Shown: positions 18,342 to 27,121 of the stretch, piece after piece
Layout of the letters: the number at the start of each line of letters is the position of its first letter
Numbering within the stretch: the stretch's first letter is position 1
From: an uncultured Gammaproteobacteria bacterium
Lineage (GTDB): Bacteria > Pseudomonadota > Gammaproteobacteria > UBA6429 > Thiohalophilaceae
Reading direction: 5' to 3'
Length of the DNA: 64,000 nt
Assembly (NCBI GenBank): GCA_913064945.1
Contig: CAJYAN010000003.1
Location: 235,096-299,095, forward strand
Position numbers and translations under genes: made by a program
The notes under the pieces: model-generated
Databases searched by the model: none
Told to the model about the DNA's origin: nothing
What the model saw: the letters and a program-made list of their open reading frames with translations, nothing else

Positions 18342-18809
18342 CTATGGTATATGCCGTTTATCACCCCGGCCGTTAGTACTCATCGACTTTAAACCTTGTA
18401 ACACGGGACAATTCTCTGACTCGCCCTCGTCTGTCTCCGGTACCGACGAGGGCTTCGTCAAAACATAACCCGCACCCATGAGCATGAAGATCGCGATCAA
18501 GACATGCATCTGCCAGGAAACATCTCGGTACAACAGTACATAGGTAAAGCTGATGATCATCATGGAGACCGCCAGGATCTTTGCTCTGGCGGGGATTACC
18601 CGGTCCTGTTGCCATTTCCGTAACGATGGGCCAAAAATACGATGATGATATAACCAGCGGTGAAAACGTTCAGAGCCTTTCGAAAACATCCAGAGGGCCA
18701 ATATCATAAAAGGTGTGGTTGGTAGAACAGGCAAAAATACGCCAACAACGCCGGTGACGAAAAATAACCAGCCTAGAAGGCTGTATATGACTTTGATTGT
18801 GAAATGCAT
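18342..18809 (-). CDS. DUF454 (YbaN) family inner-membrane protein
   Basis: A 155-residue small membrane protein of the YbaN/DUF454 family, function unknown. The conserved N-terminus YSLLGWLFFVTGVVGVFLPVLPTTPFMIL spans residues 9-37, followed by the family pattern SERFHRWLYHHRIFGPSLRKWQ. Two further hydrophobic segments lie around 78-94 and 101-118. The C-terminal 35 residues are hydrophilic and variable. It is convergent with the GGDEF-EAL gene and lies 70 bp downstream of bcp. Confidence 0.85.
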   Translation of the reverse strand: MHFTIKVIYSLLGWLFFVTGVVGVFLPVLPTTPFMILALWMFSKGSERFHRWLYHHRIFGPSLRKWQQDRVIPARAKILAVSMMIISFTYVLLYRDVSWQMHVLIAIFMLMGAGYVLTKPSSVPETDEGESENCPVLQGLKSMSTNGRGDKRHIP

Positions 18810-18879
18810 ACTTATATACTCTTCAGGCGCATCACATCTGTCATTTTTTTGCCGTCAGCTACCGGACGTTTATGCGACA

Positions 18880-19347
18880 TCAACTTAATTGTTTGATCTG
18901 TGCAAGAATCGCCTCGGCATGCCCCTCAGCAGTTACTGCATAGTGTGCCGCTTCCAGCACAGCAGACTTATTGATAATAAAGGTGGAGCGCACAATACCC
19001 ATTTTTTTCTGACCATTTTTTTCTTTTTCCTGCCAGACGCCGTATGCCTCACACAGCTTGCCATCGGTATCGGCCAGCAGGTCAACTTTTAAACCAAACT
19101 TGTCGATAAAGGCCTGGTGACTGACACAATCATCTTTGCTAACGCCAATAACCACTGTGTCCAATGCCGCAAATTCACTAGCGAGTGCGGTAAACTGATT
19201 GGCTTCAATGGTACAGCCTGGCGTGTCGTCTTTCGGGTAAAAATATAACACTACATTCTTCTCATCACGAAAATCGGCAAGACTAACGAGCCTGTTGTCC
19301 TGATTTGGTGCTTTAAAATCTGGTGCCATCTGGCCATTTGCTAACAT
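18880..19347 (-). CDS. bcp: Thioredoxin-dependent thiol peroxidase Bcp (peroxiredoxin)
   Basis: A 155-residue AhpC/TSA-fold peroxiredoxin that reduces peroxides. The peroxidatic cysteine is C45 in YPKDDTPGCTIEA, with the catalytic T42 and P43. Position 50, where E. coli Bcp has its resolving cysteine, is asparagine, so this enzyme belongs to the type lacking that resolving residue. Other cysteines (DDCVSH and KLCEAYG) are present but not in the canonical place. Start ATG lies after a CAGGTAAATATT stretch. It is followed by the DUF454 gene and preceded by msrA, a second oxidative-repair gene. Confidence 0.92.
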   Translation of the reverse strand: MLANGQMAPDFKAPNQDNRLVSLADFRDEKNVVLYFYPKDDTPGCTIEANQFTALASEFAALDTVVIGVSKDDCVSHQAFIDKFGLKVDLLADTDGKLCEAYGVWQEKEKNGQKKMGIVRSTFIINKSAVLEAAHYAVTAEGHAEAILAQIKQLS

Positions 19348-19428
19348 AATATTTACCTGTCGTATTCATTTCACCCAGAGTGCACAGTAGTCAAAGCCCG
19401 TCCGGCTTTCAACCGATAAAATGCAGGG

Positions 19429-20037
19429 TTACTGGCGTATGCGCTCTCCCCATAATGCCTTGACGCGTGCGTCCCTGCCACAAGTATAGCGATAAAACCG
19501 ATATCGATAAGGGTTCTTTTTATAATAATCCTGATGATAGCTCTCGGCTGGATAAAAGTGGCTAGCCTTGATCAGTTCCACTTTGAGCACCGCCTTAAAC
19601 GGCTTGCTCTTGTTTATTCTTTCTACCGATGCCAGGGCCTGTTGATACTGCTTCTGATTTTGATAAAAAATTGCCGGGCGATATTGTGAGCCCCGATCAC
19701 AAAACTGACCATCATCACGTGTCGGGTCGATATGATGCCAGAAATAATCCAGTATCCGTGAATAGTCCAGCTTATTTGTATCGTACGTCACCGTCACGGC
19801 CTCGATATGCCCACTCGTCCCGGACGAGACTTGCTCATAGGTAGGGTTGTCGACATGTCCGCCTGTGTAGCCCGAAACAACATCCACGACCCCGTCCAGT
19901 TTCTCGTAATCAGCCTCAAGACACCAAAAACAACCACCTGCCAGAATGGCGGTTTCGGTGGCGGCGGAAGCCCTCAGCGGTGACAGCAGCGGGAGTAGCA
20001 GGCTTAACACTATAAAATACTGACTATATCCTGACAT
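19429..20037 (-). CDS. msrA: Peptide methionine sulfoxide reductase MsrA, exported form
   Basis: Reduces methionine-S-sulfoxide in damaged proteins. The product is 202 residues. A signal peptide at about 1-26 (ends LRASAA) predicts a periplasmic enzyme. The active-site motif GGCFWC carries the catalytic C36, followed by the family blocks VVSGYTGGHVDNPTYEQVSSGTSGH, FWHHIDPT, QYRPAIFY and AESYHQDY. A slightly longer frame beginning with TTG exists, but GAGG lies nine bases ahead of ATG 20035-20037 and directly abuts the TTG, so ATG is chosen. It is in tandem with bcp and the aldo/keto reductase. Confidence 0.92.
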   Translation of the reverse strand: MSGYSQYFIVLSLLLPLLSPLRASAATETAILAGGCFWCLEADYEKLDGVVDVVSGYTGGHVDNPTYEQVSSGTSGHIEAVTVTYDTNKLDYSRILDYFWHHIDPTRDDGQFCDRGSQYRPAIFYQNQKQYQQALASVERINKSKPFKAVLKVELIKASHFYPAESYHQDYYKKNPYRYRFYRYTCGRDARVKALWGERIRQ

Positions 20038-20139
20038 AAACCGCAACCTCTGCCTACAAATAAACTTTCAATCACTATTGCAAAAAATGTTCACACGACT
20101 ATCACGATAGATGCTCACAGCAAATGATAACTGCATTTA

Positions 20140-21057
20140 CTAGGCCTGCACATAGGCCAGCATTTTTCTGCGCATCCTGGCATCTGGTAAGTTGCCATAA
20201 ACCGCCGCCATGTTTTGTTGTAAATGGGTGAGCTGCGATGTCGCCGGGATTGCACAGGTAACCGCCGGATGCGAAATAATATATTTTAAAAAGAACTGTG
20301 CCCAATGATTACATTCTATCTCGGCGGCCCAGGCGGGTAAACGCTGCCGACCGAGTAGTTGAAACAACCTGCCGCCTTGAAAGGGACGATTGATGATAGC
20401 GGCTATTCCCAGGTCTGCCGCCAGCGGCAGTAATTCCTGCTCGGCCTCGCGATCAAGCAGGTTGTAGGTAAACTGTACAAAATCGATTTTCTGTCCGCGC
20501 ATAATTTGAATCAACTCTTTATGCCGACGCCCGTGAGAAATAGTGACACCGATATAACGCAAACGGCCAGTCCGTTTCATGTCCTGTAGCAGCGGCAAAT
20601 GGCTCTGCCAGTCCAACAGATTATGTACCTGCATCAGATCAAAGCGAGGAATTTTCCATAACAGGCGCGAACGTTCCATTTGTTGTATCGCATGGCGATA
20701 ACCACGTACCCAGACCTTGGTCGCGGCAAACAGCTTCTTGTACGACCCAATATTTTGTAAACTCCGTCCAATCACTTCTTGTGCCGTGCCGTACATAGGG
20801 GATGAATCCACCAGCCTGCCACCCAGCTGCAAAAATTCATGCAGCAGTTGCTGCCTGACCGCCATCGAAGCGGCATCATCAGGATCGATACCAAAGGTCA
20901 GCCAGGTACCGAGCCCAATGACCGGCAGGTGTTCACCGCTGGAAGGGATACGGCGCGTGAGCGATGCTGGTGACGCGCCCAGGCGACCGGTAGCCAGGAT
21001 AAGTGAAGAACCCAGCCCCGCTAGACACTGCAAAAATTCCCGGCGCCTGAATGACAT
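20140..21057 (-). CDS. Tat-exported aldo/keto reductase
   Basis: A 305-residue aldo/keto reductase. The N-terminus RRREFLQCLAGLGSSLILATG is a twin-arginine-type signal, so the mature enzyme is likely periplasmic, where a soluble NADPH cofactor would be unusual. AKR features are VIGLGTWLTFG, the DSSPMYG catalytic tyrosine, the lysine in AATKVWVRGY, the histidine in LMQVHNLLDW and RYIGVTISHGRR. The C-terminal barrel shows FVQFTYNLLDREAEQELLP and CAIPATSQLTH. The substrate is unknown. It lies 102 bp upstream of msrA on the same strand. Confidence 0.87.
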   Translation of the reverse strand: MSFRRREFLQCLAGLGSSLILATGRLGASPASLTRRIPSSGEHLPVIGLGTWLTFGIDPDDAASMAVRQQLLHEFLQLGGRLVDSSPMYGTAQEVIGRSLQNIGSYKKLFAATKVWVRGYRHAIQQMERSRLLWKIPRFDLMQVHNLLDWQSHLPLLQDMKRTGRLRYIGVTISHGRRHKELIQIMRGQKIDFVQFTYNLLDREAEQELLPLAADLGIAAIINRPFQGGRLFQLLGRQRLPAWAAEIECNHWAQFFLKYIISHPAVTCAIPATSQLTHLQQNMAAVYGNLPDARMRRKMLAYVQA

Positions 21058-21228
21058 GAACAGACCCTCCCGTCACTGCTATACCTGGTAAGTGATAATA
21101 AAGCATAGTGATAAATCACTGTGTTTTCTGCCTGACTTGCTCTCAATAACACTAAACACTCTGGCAGAGTCTATACTTTCAATATAAAGCAGTTCATTCT
21201 CATAGCCCATATCCACAGGAGGTGTATT

Positions 21229-21696
21229 ATGGTTATGGCAAACACGTTACTAGGCTATCTTGCACAAAATGGAGTGGCTTATGATACCCTCCATCATCGA
21301 CCGACCAGAACCAGCATGAATTCTTCCTCCGCTGCTCACGTGCCGGGAGAGATGCTGGCCAAATCTGTAATTCTCGAAGATGACGCGGGCTATCTGATGG
21401 CAGTCATCCCCGCCAATCAACATGTCAAAATCGGCAAACTCAACCGCGTCCTTGATCGTCATATGGGGCTGGCCACGGAACAGGAACTTGGCAAACTCTT
21501 TACTGACTGTGAGCTGGGGGCCATCCCGCCGTTTGGTGAGGCCTATGGTATGAATACTATTATCGACAATAGTTTAATCGATTGCAGTGATGTGTACTTT
21601 GAGTCAGGTGATCACGAAGAACTCATCCATCTGAGTGGGCACACCTTTCGCCAATTGATAGCAGACATACCACACGAAAACATCTGTACATACTAA
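21229..21696 (+). CDS. YbaK/ProX-type aminoacyl-tRNA deacylase domain protein
   Basis: A 155-residue protein with the YbaK/EbsC fold, the family that hydrolyses mischarged aminoacyl-tRNA such as Ala- or Cys-tRNA(Pro). Visible conserved parts are YDTLHHRPTRTSMNSSSAAHVPGEMLAKSVIL, YLMAVIPANQHVKIGKL, ELGAIPPFGEAYGM and VYFESGDHEELIHLSGHTF. The VPGEMLAK segment carries the expected catalytic-type lysine. GGAGG lies seven bases before the ATG. Substrate specificity cannot be read from the sequence. Confidence 0.87.
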   Translation: MVMANTLLGYLAQNGVAYDTLHHRPTRTSMNSSSAAHVPGEMLAKSVILEDDAGYLMAVIPANQHVKIGKLNRVLDRHMGLATEQELGKLFTDCELGAIPPFGEAYGMNTIIDNSLIDCSDVYFESGDHEELIHLSGHTFRQLIADIPHENICTY

Positions 21697-21820
21697 ACCT
21701 CATCAAGTCGCGGGCCGCGGTTATCCAGCCGTCACCGTGGCCTTAAGCCATTGTGACATAAGCATTCACCTGGAACTACAAAGGCGTTATTATAGTTATC
21801 TGTTATTGGGAGACATACAC

Positions 21821-22228
21821 ATGATCACATATCTATACTGGACCGCTGTCATTGCTCTAATCGCCGCTGCCATTTTCGTCCTCGGCGGCAAATACCGCCA
21901 ATGGCAACCGGCACTTATTAGTGCCATGGTAATACTGGTCATTGGCTTGCTGGCTTACTACTTTCACTTTCAGCAGATATTCGTCAAACGTTATGGTGGT
22001 GTCATGAGCATTAACGTCCCGGCCGGACAGCTGCATATTGCCGCGACCTGGAAAGACGATAATTTATGGATTGAAAATTACGACCCACAGACCAACACCT
22101 GCCACTTTAGCGAATATTCTCGAGGCAACCTGCTCCAGGGCAGGGTCACTCTGAAACAGTGTAACCCCATACGCTATCAACAGACGACGCCAGCAAATAA
22201 CACGCCTGTGACGAAAAACCCATCGTGA
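21821..22228 (+). CDS. Unknown small membrane protein
   Basis: Not recognised. The 135-residue product has two N-terminal hydrophobic segments (about 4-24 and 33-50) and then a soluble part with a beta-rich character (VMSINVPAGQLHIAATWKDDNLWIENYDP). The soluble region contains two cysteines (TCHFSEYS and LKQCNP) and is probably periplasmic. The C-terminus is T/P/N-rich. ATG was chosen over an upstream in-frame start because GGGAGA lies eight bases before it. It is convergent with the next gene, with 13 bp between stops. Confidence 0.7.
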   Translation: MITYLYWTAVIALIAAAIFVLGGKYRQWQPALISAMVILVIGLLAYYFHFQQIFVKRYGGVMSINVPAGQLHIAATWKDDNLWIENYDPQTNTCHFSEYSRGNLLQGRVTLKQCNPIRYQQTTPANNTPVTKNPS

Positions 22229-22241
22229 ATCGTATCAAATA

Positions 22242-23099
22242 TTAATTACCAGCCATCGGCCAGGGCAAGTGAAAGATCCCCCGCGCGGCTTTCATTGCCA
22301 ACCACAGGAATAGCAGCGGAAAAAGTATCGTCTGTAAGATAAAGACCACGACGAGATTAATAATATGTTCACTGAGATTCTGGACCGCCTGCTGCAGGGC
22401 TGCAACATTTTTTTGCACATCGACGGCATCTAGCACCCCCTTAACATTACCCTGCAGACGCTGATACCAGGTCGACTCACTCTTTGTGGCTGGCTCTACC
22501 TGCTTTGATGAATTGAGACGGCCAAGGGTCGCCTCGGTCTCGGTAAGATAGGCACTTGAAGTACGATAATCCGATTCAAGAAAATAACTGTAAAAGCCTT
22601 CACTACTAATCGCCATTAGCGGAATTAAAAAACGCAGAATCAATAGTAGTCCGGCCAGGCGAAACACCACGACCCGCATTGCATCTGGCACAGGCCGTGG
22701 CCACCACCTCAACAGCAGTACCAGTCCCAGTAGCACTACCAATAAGATCGTAAAAACTGGTGAGGAAAAAATCTTTAATAACAAGCCTTGCAGGCCCAGG
22801 GAGCTTGAACAGACCAGCATTACCCAGGAAAAGCGTTCCACCAGGTCATTGACAGGGTCAAGTATCTGGCCCGGTGTAAACACCACACCGACGCCGGCGG
22901 GCTCCATCGCTACTTCGGTCCCCTGGACAACAGAAATCACGGCATTCAGACCACGAGCAACACCAAAGGTCACCAGTGCGCGTTTTAGACTCGTCTCAGT
23001 ATAGTGTTTACCCACGGTATCGAATGACCCCTGAAGTGCAAGCACGACGAGTGCAAACGCGATACTGGAAATAAGTATATTTTTCATGACAGGATTCAC
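22242..23099 (-). CDS. Unknown membrane protein, partner of YihY-family gene
   Basis: Not recognised. The 285-residue protein has an N-terminal hydrophobic helix (about 7-25), a middle region with VARGLNAVISVVQGTEVAMEPAGVGVVFTPGQILDPVNDLVERFSW, three central hydrophobic segments, a hydrophilic loop around 180-240 with predicted coiled coil (VQKNVAALQQAVQNLSEHI), and a final hydrophobic segment. The start GTG 23097-23099 directly abuts the TAA of the upstream YihY gene, with GGAGG inside that gene's last codons. The two are therefore a tight operon and may work together in the envelope. Confidence 0.78.
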   Translation of the reverse strand: MNPVMKNILISSIAFALVVLALQGSFDTVGKHYTETSLKRALVTFGVARGLNAVISVVQGTEVAMEPAGVGVVFTPGQILDPVNDLVERFSWVMLVCSSSLGLQGLLLKIFSSPVFTILLVVLLGLVLLLRWWPRPVPDAMRVVVFRLAGLLLILRFLIPLMAISSEGFYSYFLESDYRTSSAYLTETEATLGRLNSSKQVEPATKSESTWYQRLQGNVKGVLDAVDVQKNVAALQQAVQNLSEHIINLVVVFILQTILFPLLFLWLAMKAARGIFHLPWPMAGN

Positions 23100-24437
23100 T
23101 TACTTTGCCTCCGAGAGTATGGCGAGATCCCGTAACGAACGTTCACCAAGGCTTATCTCAAGGGTAGCATCCATCTCGGCAAGCAGCGGGGCGATGCCCG
23201 CCACATCCGGTAGTGCCTCTGGTCGTAATGTTGAGGTCTCTCCCATTTTCCGGATCGCGGCTATCAGGGCACTGAGTTTCATGGTCTCGAGGGAATGTGC
23301 AGGCAAATAAGTCGTTGGAATCGCCGTGGTTGGCACCAGCAGTTCTGCCTTCACCAGATCGGCGAGTATCAAGTTTGTAACGTCAACCCCAATGTGCATT
23401 TTTTTCGACAAGCCGTCTGTCGTCCAGGCAGGCTTGTGCTGATAATAGTGCTGACCAATCAGGCTTAGTATCACGAGTGATACCCGTTCGCGCATACGAT
23501 TGCTCAGACTCAATATCGCTAACTTCAAAGTGCGTCGTTCGGGGTGCTGGTGATAGAATGCAATACTACCGCCGACGAGTAAAATCAACCAGCTCAGGTA
23601 TAGCCAGATCATAAAAATAATCAGCGTGGCAAAAGCCGAATAGATGGCCGTATATTTGGACGAACCGACGACAAAGGCGGCAAAACCCCAGCCCGTGGTT
23701 TCCCACATGATACCGCCAACCAGGCCACCGATCAGGGCCGATTTGAATTTGACCTTGGTATTAGGCACGAAGATATAGATAAACGTGAAGGCCAGGATAA
23801 TCAGCAGGTAGGGCACCAGATGGCCAATCAATGAGACGAAGCTGCCAATCGCCTGAATCTCGATAACGTTTTTAACAACCGTGGAACTGTTTATTGAGGC
23901 AGTAATCCCCAGGGCGGAAAAGACCAGCACCGGACCAACCAGGATAACACTCAAGTAATCACTAAAGCGTTGTGCCCAGGGACGTTGTTCACTGACATTC
24001 CAGATAAAATTAAAGGCCCGTTCGATTTTTTGTAACAGGGAAATCACCGTATAGATCAACATGGCCAGCCCCAGGGAACCGAGTACCCCAGCCTTAATAT
24101 TATCGACAAAGCTGAGAATACGCTGCGTGATCTCGACACCCTTTTCTCCGAGCGCCGCAAAGACATTCAACATAATTGGTTCCAGCTGATTGTGGACACC
24201 AAAACCTTTCAGGACGGAGAAACTCAAGGCCAATAAAGGCACCAATGCCAGTAGGGTGGTGTAAACCAGCCCCATCGAGCGCAGGGTGAGTTGACCCTCC
24301 AGCAGGTCGCGCAGGATCAGATGGCCAATACGCAATATATTCAAAAATGGACGCAAATAACCTGGCAGATGTGTCGACTCAGTCTCCCAGATAACACGGC
24401 GGACCGTCGCCAGTAACTTATCAAAATACTGTTTCAT
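23100..24437 (-). CDS. YihY/UPF0761-family membrane protein with C-terminal winged-helix-like region
   Basis: A 445-residue YihY (formerly RNase BN) family membrane protein. The segments LLEGQLTLRSMGLVYTTLLALVPLLALSFSVLKGFG, TVISLLQKIERAFNFIWNV, FIYIFVPNTKVKFKSALIGGLVGGIMWETTGWGFAAFV and YSAFATLIIFMIWLYLSWLILLVGGSIAF are characteristic; about six membrane helices fill residues 55-290. A soluble C-terminal region of about 150 residues follows and looks like a winged-helix domain. The function of the family is unsettled. It is the first gene of a two-gene unit with the abutting membrane protein. Confidence 0.88.
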   Translation of the reverse strand: MKQYFDKLLATVRRVIWETESTHLPGYLRPFLNILRIGHLILRDLLEGQLTLRSMGLVYTTLLALVPLLALSFSVLKGFGVHNQLEPIMLNVFAALGEKGVEITQRILSFVDNIKAGVLGSLGLAMLIYTVISLLQKIERAFNFIWNVSEQRPWAQRFSDYLSVILVGPVLVFSALGITASINSSTVVKNVIEIQAIGSFVSLIGHLVPYLLIILAFTFIYIFVPNTKVKFKSALIGGLVGGIMWETTGWGFAAFVVGSSKYTAIYSAFATLIIFMIWLYLSWLILLVGGSIAFYHQHPERRTLKLAILSLSNRMRERVSLVILSLIGQHYYQHKPAWTTDGLSKKMHIGVDVTNLILADLVKAELLVPTTAIPTTYLPAHSLETMKLSALIAAIRKMGETSTLRPEALPDVAGIAPLLAEMDATLEISLGERSLRDLAILSEAK

Positions 24438-24578
24438 AAAGGCTACTCGCTACCGGTAGGTGACCTGAGTGAACTTCGCTGGCAATTCTGTTGTCTGCCC
24501 CATCAAATGTCATCGCTCAGTGTACATCCTCTATTGTCATTGTGGTTAAGATGAATATTAAAGAGTATAGCAATAGAT

Positions 24579-24607
24579 TTCGTATCCCCATGTAATAGGC
24601 CTATAAT
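24579..24607 (+). promoter_or_regulatory. Possible sigma70 promoter for the gene at 24642
   Basis: A perfect TATAAT at 24602-24607 lies 34 bp before the chosen start codon. The -35 at a 17-bp spacing (TTCGTA) is poor, so only the -10 is well supported. Confidence 0.35.
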
Positions 24608-24641
24608 CACATACTTTAAAATCGTGAAAAAGGTCTATCGC

Positions 24642-25040
24642 ATGTCAGAAGCAATCGCCCGACAATGGCTACAAGCAGTCTCCAGCACTGCCAATATCAA
24701 GGACCATAAGGCACATATGGCACTAATTTCAAAAAAAGTAAGCCTGCAGGGCATACCTGGTTACGAGAACATTGGCTATGATGAGTGGGCAGCTCAGACC
24801 CAACATGAGTTTGAACAAAATATCTTGAAAACAGTGCACTACACAGGCTTCAAGCTCATTACGGTCACCGACACCCATATCAGGTTCAGGACCTTTGAGA
24901 CTGTCGAGGCCACTGATGGCACTGTCAACGCCCAGGGCGTAGAGATGTGGCTGGAAAGGGAAGACCCTGACCATTGGCGACTGATCCATCAACGTGTACT
25001 GACCGCGGACGAAACACGACATGCCGGTCTCGTGCAGTAA
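24642..25040 (+). CDS. Unknown small protein, NTF2/SnoaL-like
   Basis: A 132-residue soluble protein with no signal peptide. The layout (helical N-terminus; GYDEWAAQTQHEFEQNIL; alternating strands FKLITVTDTHIRFRTFETVEATDGT, VEMWLEREDPDHWRLIHQRVL) resembles the NTF2-like fold of SnoaL/DUF4440 proteins; this is a fold guess, not a functional call. GTG 24624 is in frame, but ATG 24642 has AAGG at a good distance and follows a TATAAT. It stands alone between yihY and tamA. Confidence 0.65.
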   Translation: MSEAIARQWLQAVSSTANIKDHKAHMALISKKVSLQGIPGYENIGYDEWAAQTQHEFEQNILKTVHYTGFKLITVTDTHIRFRTFETVEATDGTVNAQGVEMWLEREDPDHWRLIHQRVLTADETRHAGLVQ

Positions 25041-25384
25041 CAGATGGCAGGCAGCATCTCGTCCCGTAGCATCACGTGCTATTATGTCGTACATAGTGAT
25101 ACGCTATCTTATCAGTAATACTTATTTTGGTTATACTAATTGAAAGTGCGTACCAAGCGTCAAACTACTGAGAAAAATCATGCGCTCGCGGCCTCAGGCA
25201 AGGCTTCCACAGATAGCGACGAGACAGTTAGCAGGGAATATAAGCCTGTCTTCATCGACGACCTCTCTGTGAATTTTAACGACAACACACCACTAACTTG
25301 TAAGGATGTCGACCTTTTCCATGTCAGACAACCTCAGGCCAGCCCAATTTCAAAAATAACCGTCGACAACAGGAATTCATCAGG
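25041..25384 (+). promoter_or_regulatory. Intergenic region with likely tamA promoter
   Basis: No convincing gene in this 344-bp stretch. A promoter-like pair is present: TTATCA (25109-25114) and TATACT (25132-25137), spaced by 17 bp, matching the sigma70 consensus at 4/6 and 5/6. Transcription from it would give a leader of about 240 nt before tamA. AGGA at 25371-25374 is the probable tamA ribosome-binding site. Confidence 0.45.
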
Positions 25385-27121
25385 ATGTATAAACGACCGC
25401 AACTCCTGATTGTCCTACTGGCTTTTTTACATTCCGCCACGCTCCTTGCACAGGTTAATGTCAATATCGAAATTAATGGTCTCGATGACAAACTGGCCAC
25501 TAACGTCCGCTTGTTTCTCAGTATGCAGCAACAGAAAAGTAATCCCCTGTTAAGCGAAAGTCGCCTGCGTCGGCTCTATCAAAAAGCGCCACAGGAAATC
25601 CGCAATGCCCTACAACCCTTTGGCTACTACCGACCTGTGATTGAATCGGCGCTAACCCAAACTAGCCCCAATGACTGGCAGGCCACCTATACCATTAATC
25701 CAGGTCCGCCTTTGCTAATTGCACAATTCGAATTTACGCTCAGCAAGGATTTACTTGCAGATCCTGAGTTTCAAAATATGATGCAGAGCCTGCCTCTAAA
25801 AAAGGGTGGCATTTTTAATCATGTGCAGTACGAAAGAATCAAATCCCGTCTGGTAGAAATGGCGGCTGAACGCGGTTACTTCAAAGCCCGTTTTATCGAA
25901 CACCGTGTTGAAATTGATCTGGATGCCTATACTGCCCGTGTCTATCTTAACTATGACGGTGGTTCACGTTATCACTTCGGCGAGGTACGGCTAAAACAGG
26001 ACGTTCTCGAACCAGAATTTTTACGCCGCTACATCCCTTTTAAAAGTGGTTCACCTTACTCGCTCTATCAATTAATTGATCTGCAGCATGCACTTAATGA
26101 CAGCGATTATTTTCAAAGTGTTGAAGTCTCACCTGGCCAACCGCAGGACCAGCTTGAGGTTCCCGTTAACGTAGCACTTACCCCCCGTAAACGATACCGT
26201 TATAGCCTGGGTATCGGCTATGGTACAGACACAGGCGCTCGCGCTAAATTCGGTTGGGAAATGCCACGCGTTAATCGTCGCGGTCATCGATTTGCCACAG
26301 AGGCCAGAGTCTCCGAGATCGGATATACCCTTAGCGCACAGTATCGGGTCCCCGTACTGAATCCACGTACCGACCAGATGATCTACAGCGCAGGCATTAT
26401 TAATGAAAAGACTAATGTTAGTGACAGCACGATAAAGACCATCGGCGCGGCGCTTAACCGTAACCACGACAACTGGCGGGAATCTCTGTCGCTCAATTAC
26501 CAGCGGGAAGAGTATGTCATTGCCACTGACCAGGGTATCTCAACCTTACTCATCCCGGGCGTCAACTGGAGTCGCACCTGGGGTCGTAACTTCCTCTTCA
26601 CCCTGGATGGCCTGCGTTTTGACTTCGGCCTGCGCGGTGCGACTAAAAAAATTATCTCCGATACCAACTTTTTCCAGGCAACAGGTGGTATCAAGGCGAT
26701 TAATCCACTGGGAAGTAGCAATCGTATTATCGCCCGTGGTCAACTTGGGAGTACCTGGACAGATGACTTCCACCAATTGCCGTCTTCCGTGCGCTTCTTC
26801 GCCGGAGGATCCCAGAGTGTGCGGGGCTACGCTTACCAGTCTCTCGGTCCGGTCGACGCCAGCGGCAAAGTCATCGGCGGTAAGTATCTTATGGTGGGGA
26901 GCATTGAGCTTGAACACCGTTTTAATAATAAATGGGGACTTGCCGTATTCTATGATGGTGGCAATGCGATAGACAATATTAACGACAAACTTGAACGCGG
27001 TGCCGGCTTTGGCCTACGTTGGCAATCACCTGTCGGGCCGGTACGCATTGATGTTGCCAGCGCCCTCAGTCGTCCCGACCATCCCTGGCGGTTACATATC
27101 AGTATTGGACCGGACTTATGA
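25385..27121 (+). CDS. tamA: Outer-membrane assembly protein TamA (Omp85 family)
   Basis: TamA is the outer-membrane barrel of the translocation and assembly module and works with TamB. The 578-residue product has a signal peptide (about 1-22, ends LLAQ), three POTRA domains to about residue 265 (for example VNVNIEINGLDDKLATNV, FGYYRPVIESALTQ, VRLKQDVLEPEFLRRYIPF), and a 16-strand Omp85 barrel. The barrel has the hallmark substrate/lid motif SVRGYAYQSLGP and a C-terminal strand ending WRLHISIGPDL. The length matches E. coli TamA (577). It overlaps tamB by ATGA. Confidence 0.94.
   Translation: MYKRPQLLIVLLAFLHSATLLAQVNVNIEINGLDDKLATNVRLFLSMQQQKSNPLLSESRLRRLYQKAPQEIRNALQPFGYYRPVIESALTQTSPNDWQATYTINPGPPLLIAQFEFTLSKDLLADPEFQNMMQSLPLKKGGIFNHVQYERIKSRLVEMAAERGYFKARFIEHRVEIDLDAYTARVYLNYDGGSRYHFGEVRLKQDVLEPEFLRRYIPFKSGSPYSLYQLIDLQHALNDSDYFQSVEVSPGQPQDQLEVPVNVALTPRKRYRYSLGIGYGTDTGARAKFGWEMPRVNRRGHRFATEARVSEIGYTLSAQYRVPVLNPRTDQMIYSAGIINEKTNVSDSTIKTIGAALNRNHDNWRESLSLNYQREEYVIATDQGISTLLIPGVNWSRTWGRNFLFTLDGLRFDFGLRGATKKIISDTNFFQATGGIKAINPLGSSNRIIARGQLGSTWTDDFHQLPSSVRFFAGGSQSVRGYAYQSLGPVDASGKVIGGKYLMVGSIELEHRFNNKWGLAVFYDGGNAIDNINDKLERGAGFGLRWQSPVGPVRIDVASALSRPDHPWRLHISIGPDL

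Noticed and set aside
25140..25409. Plus-strand 89-codon frame before tamA
   Set aside because: Starts with TTG inside the promoter-like region, overlaps the tamA start and has no recognisable composition.
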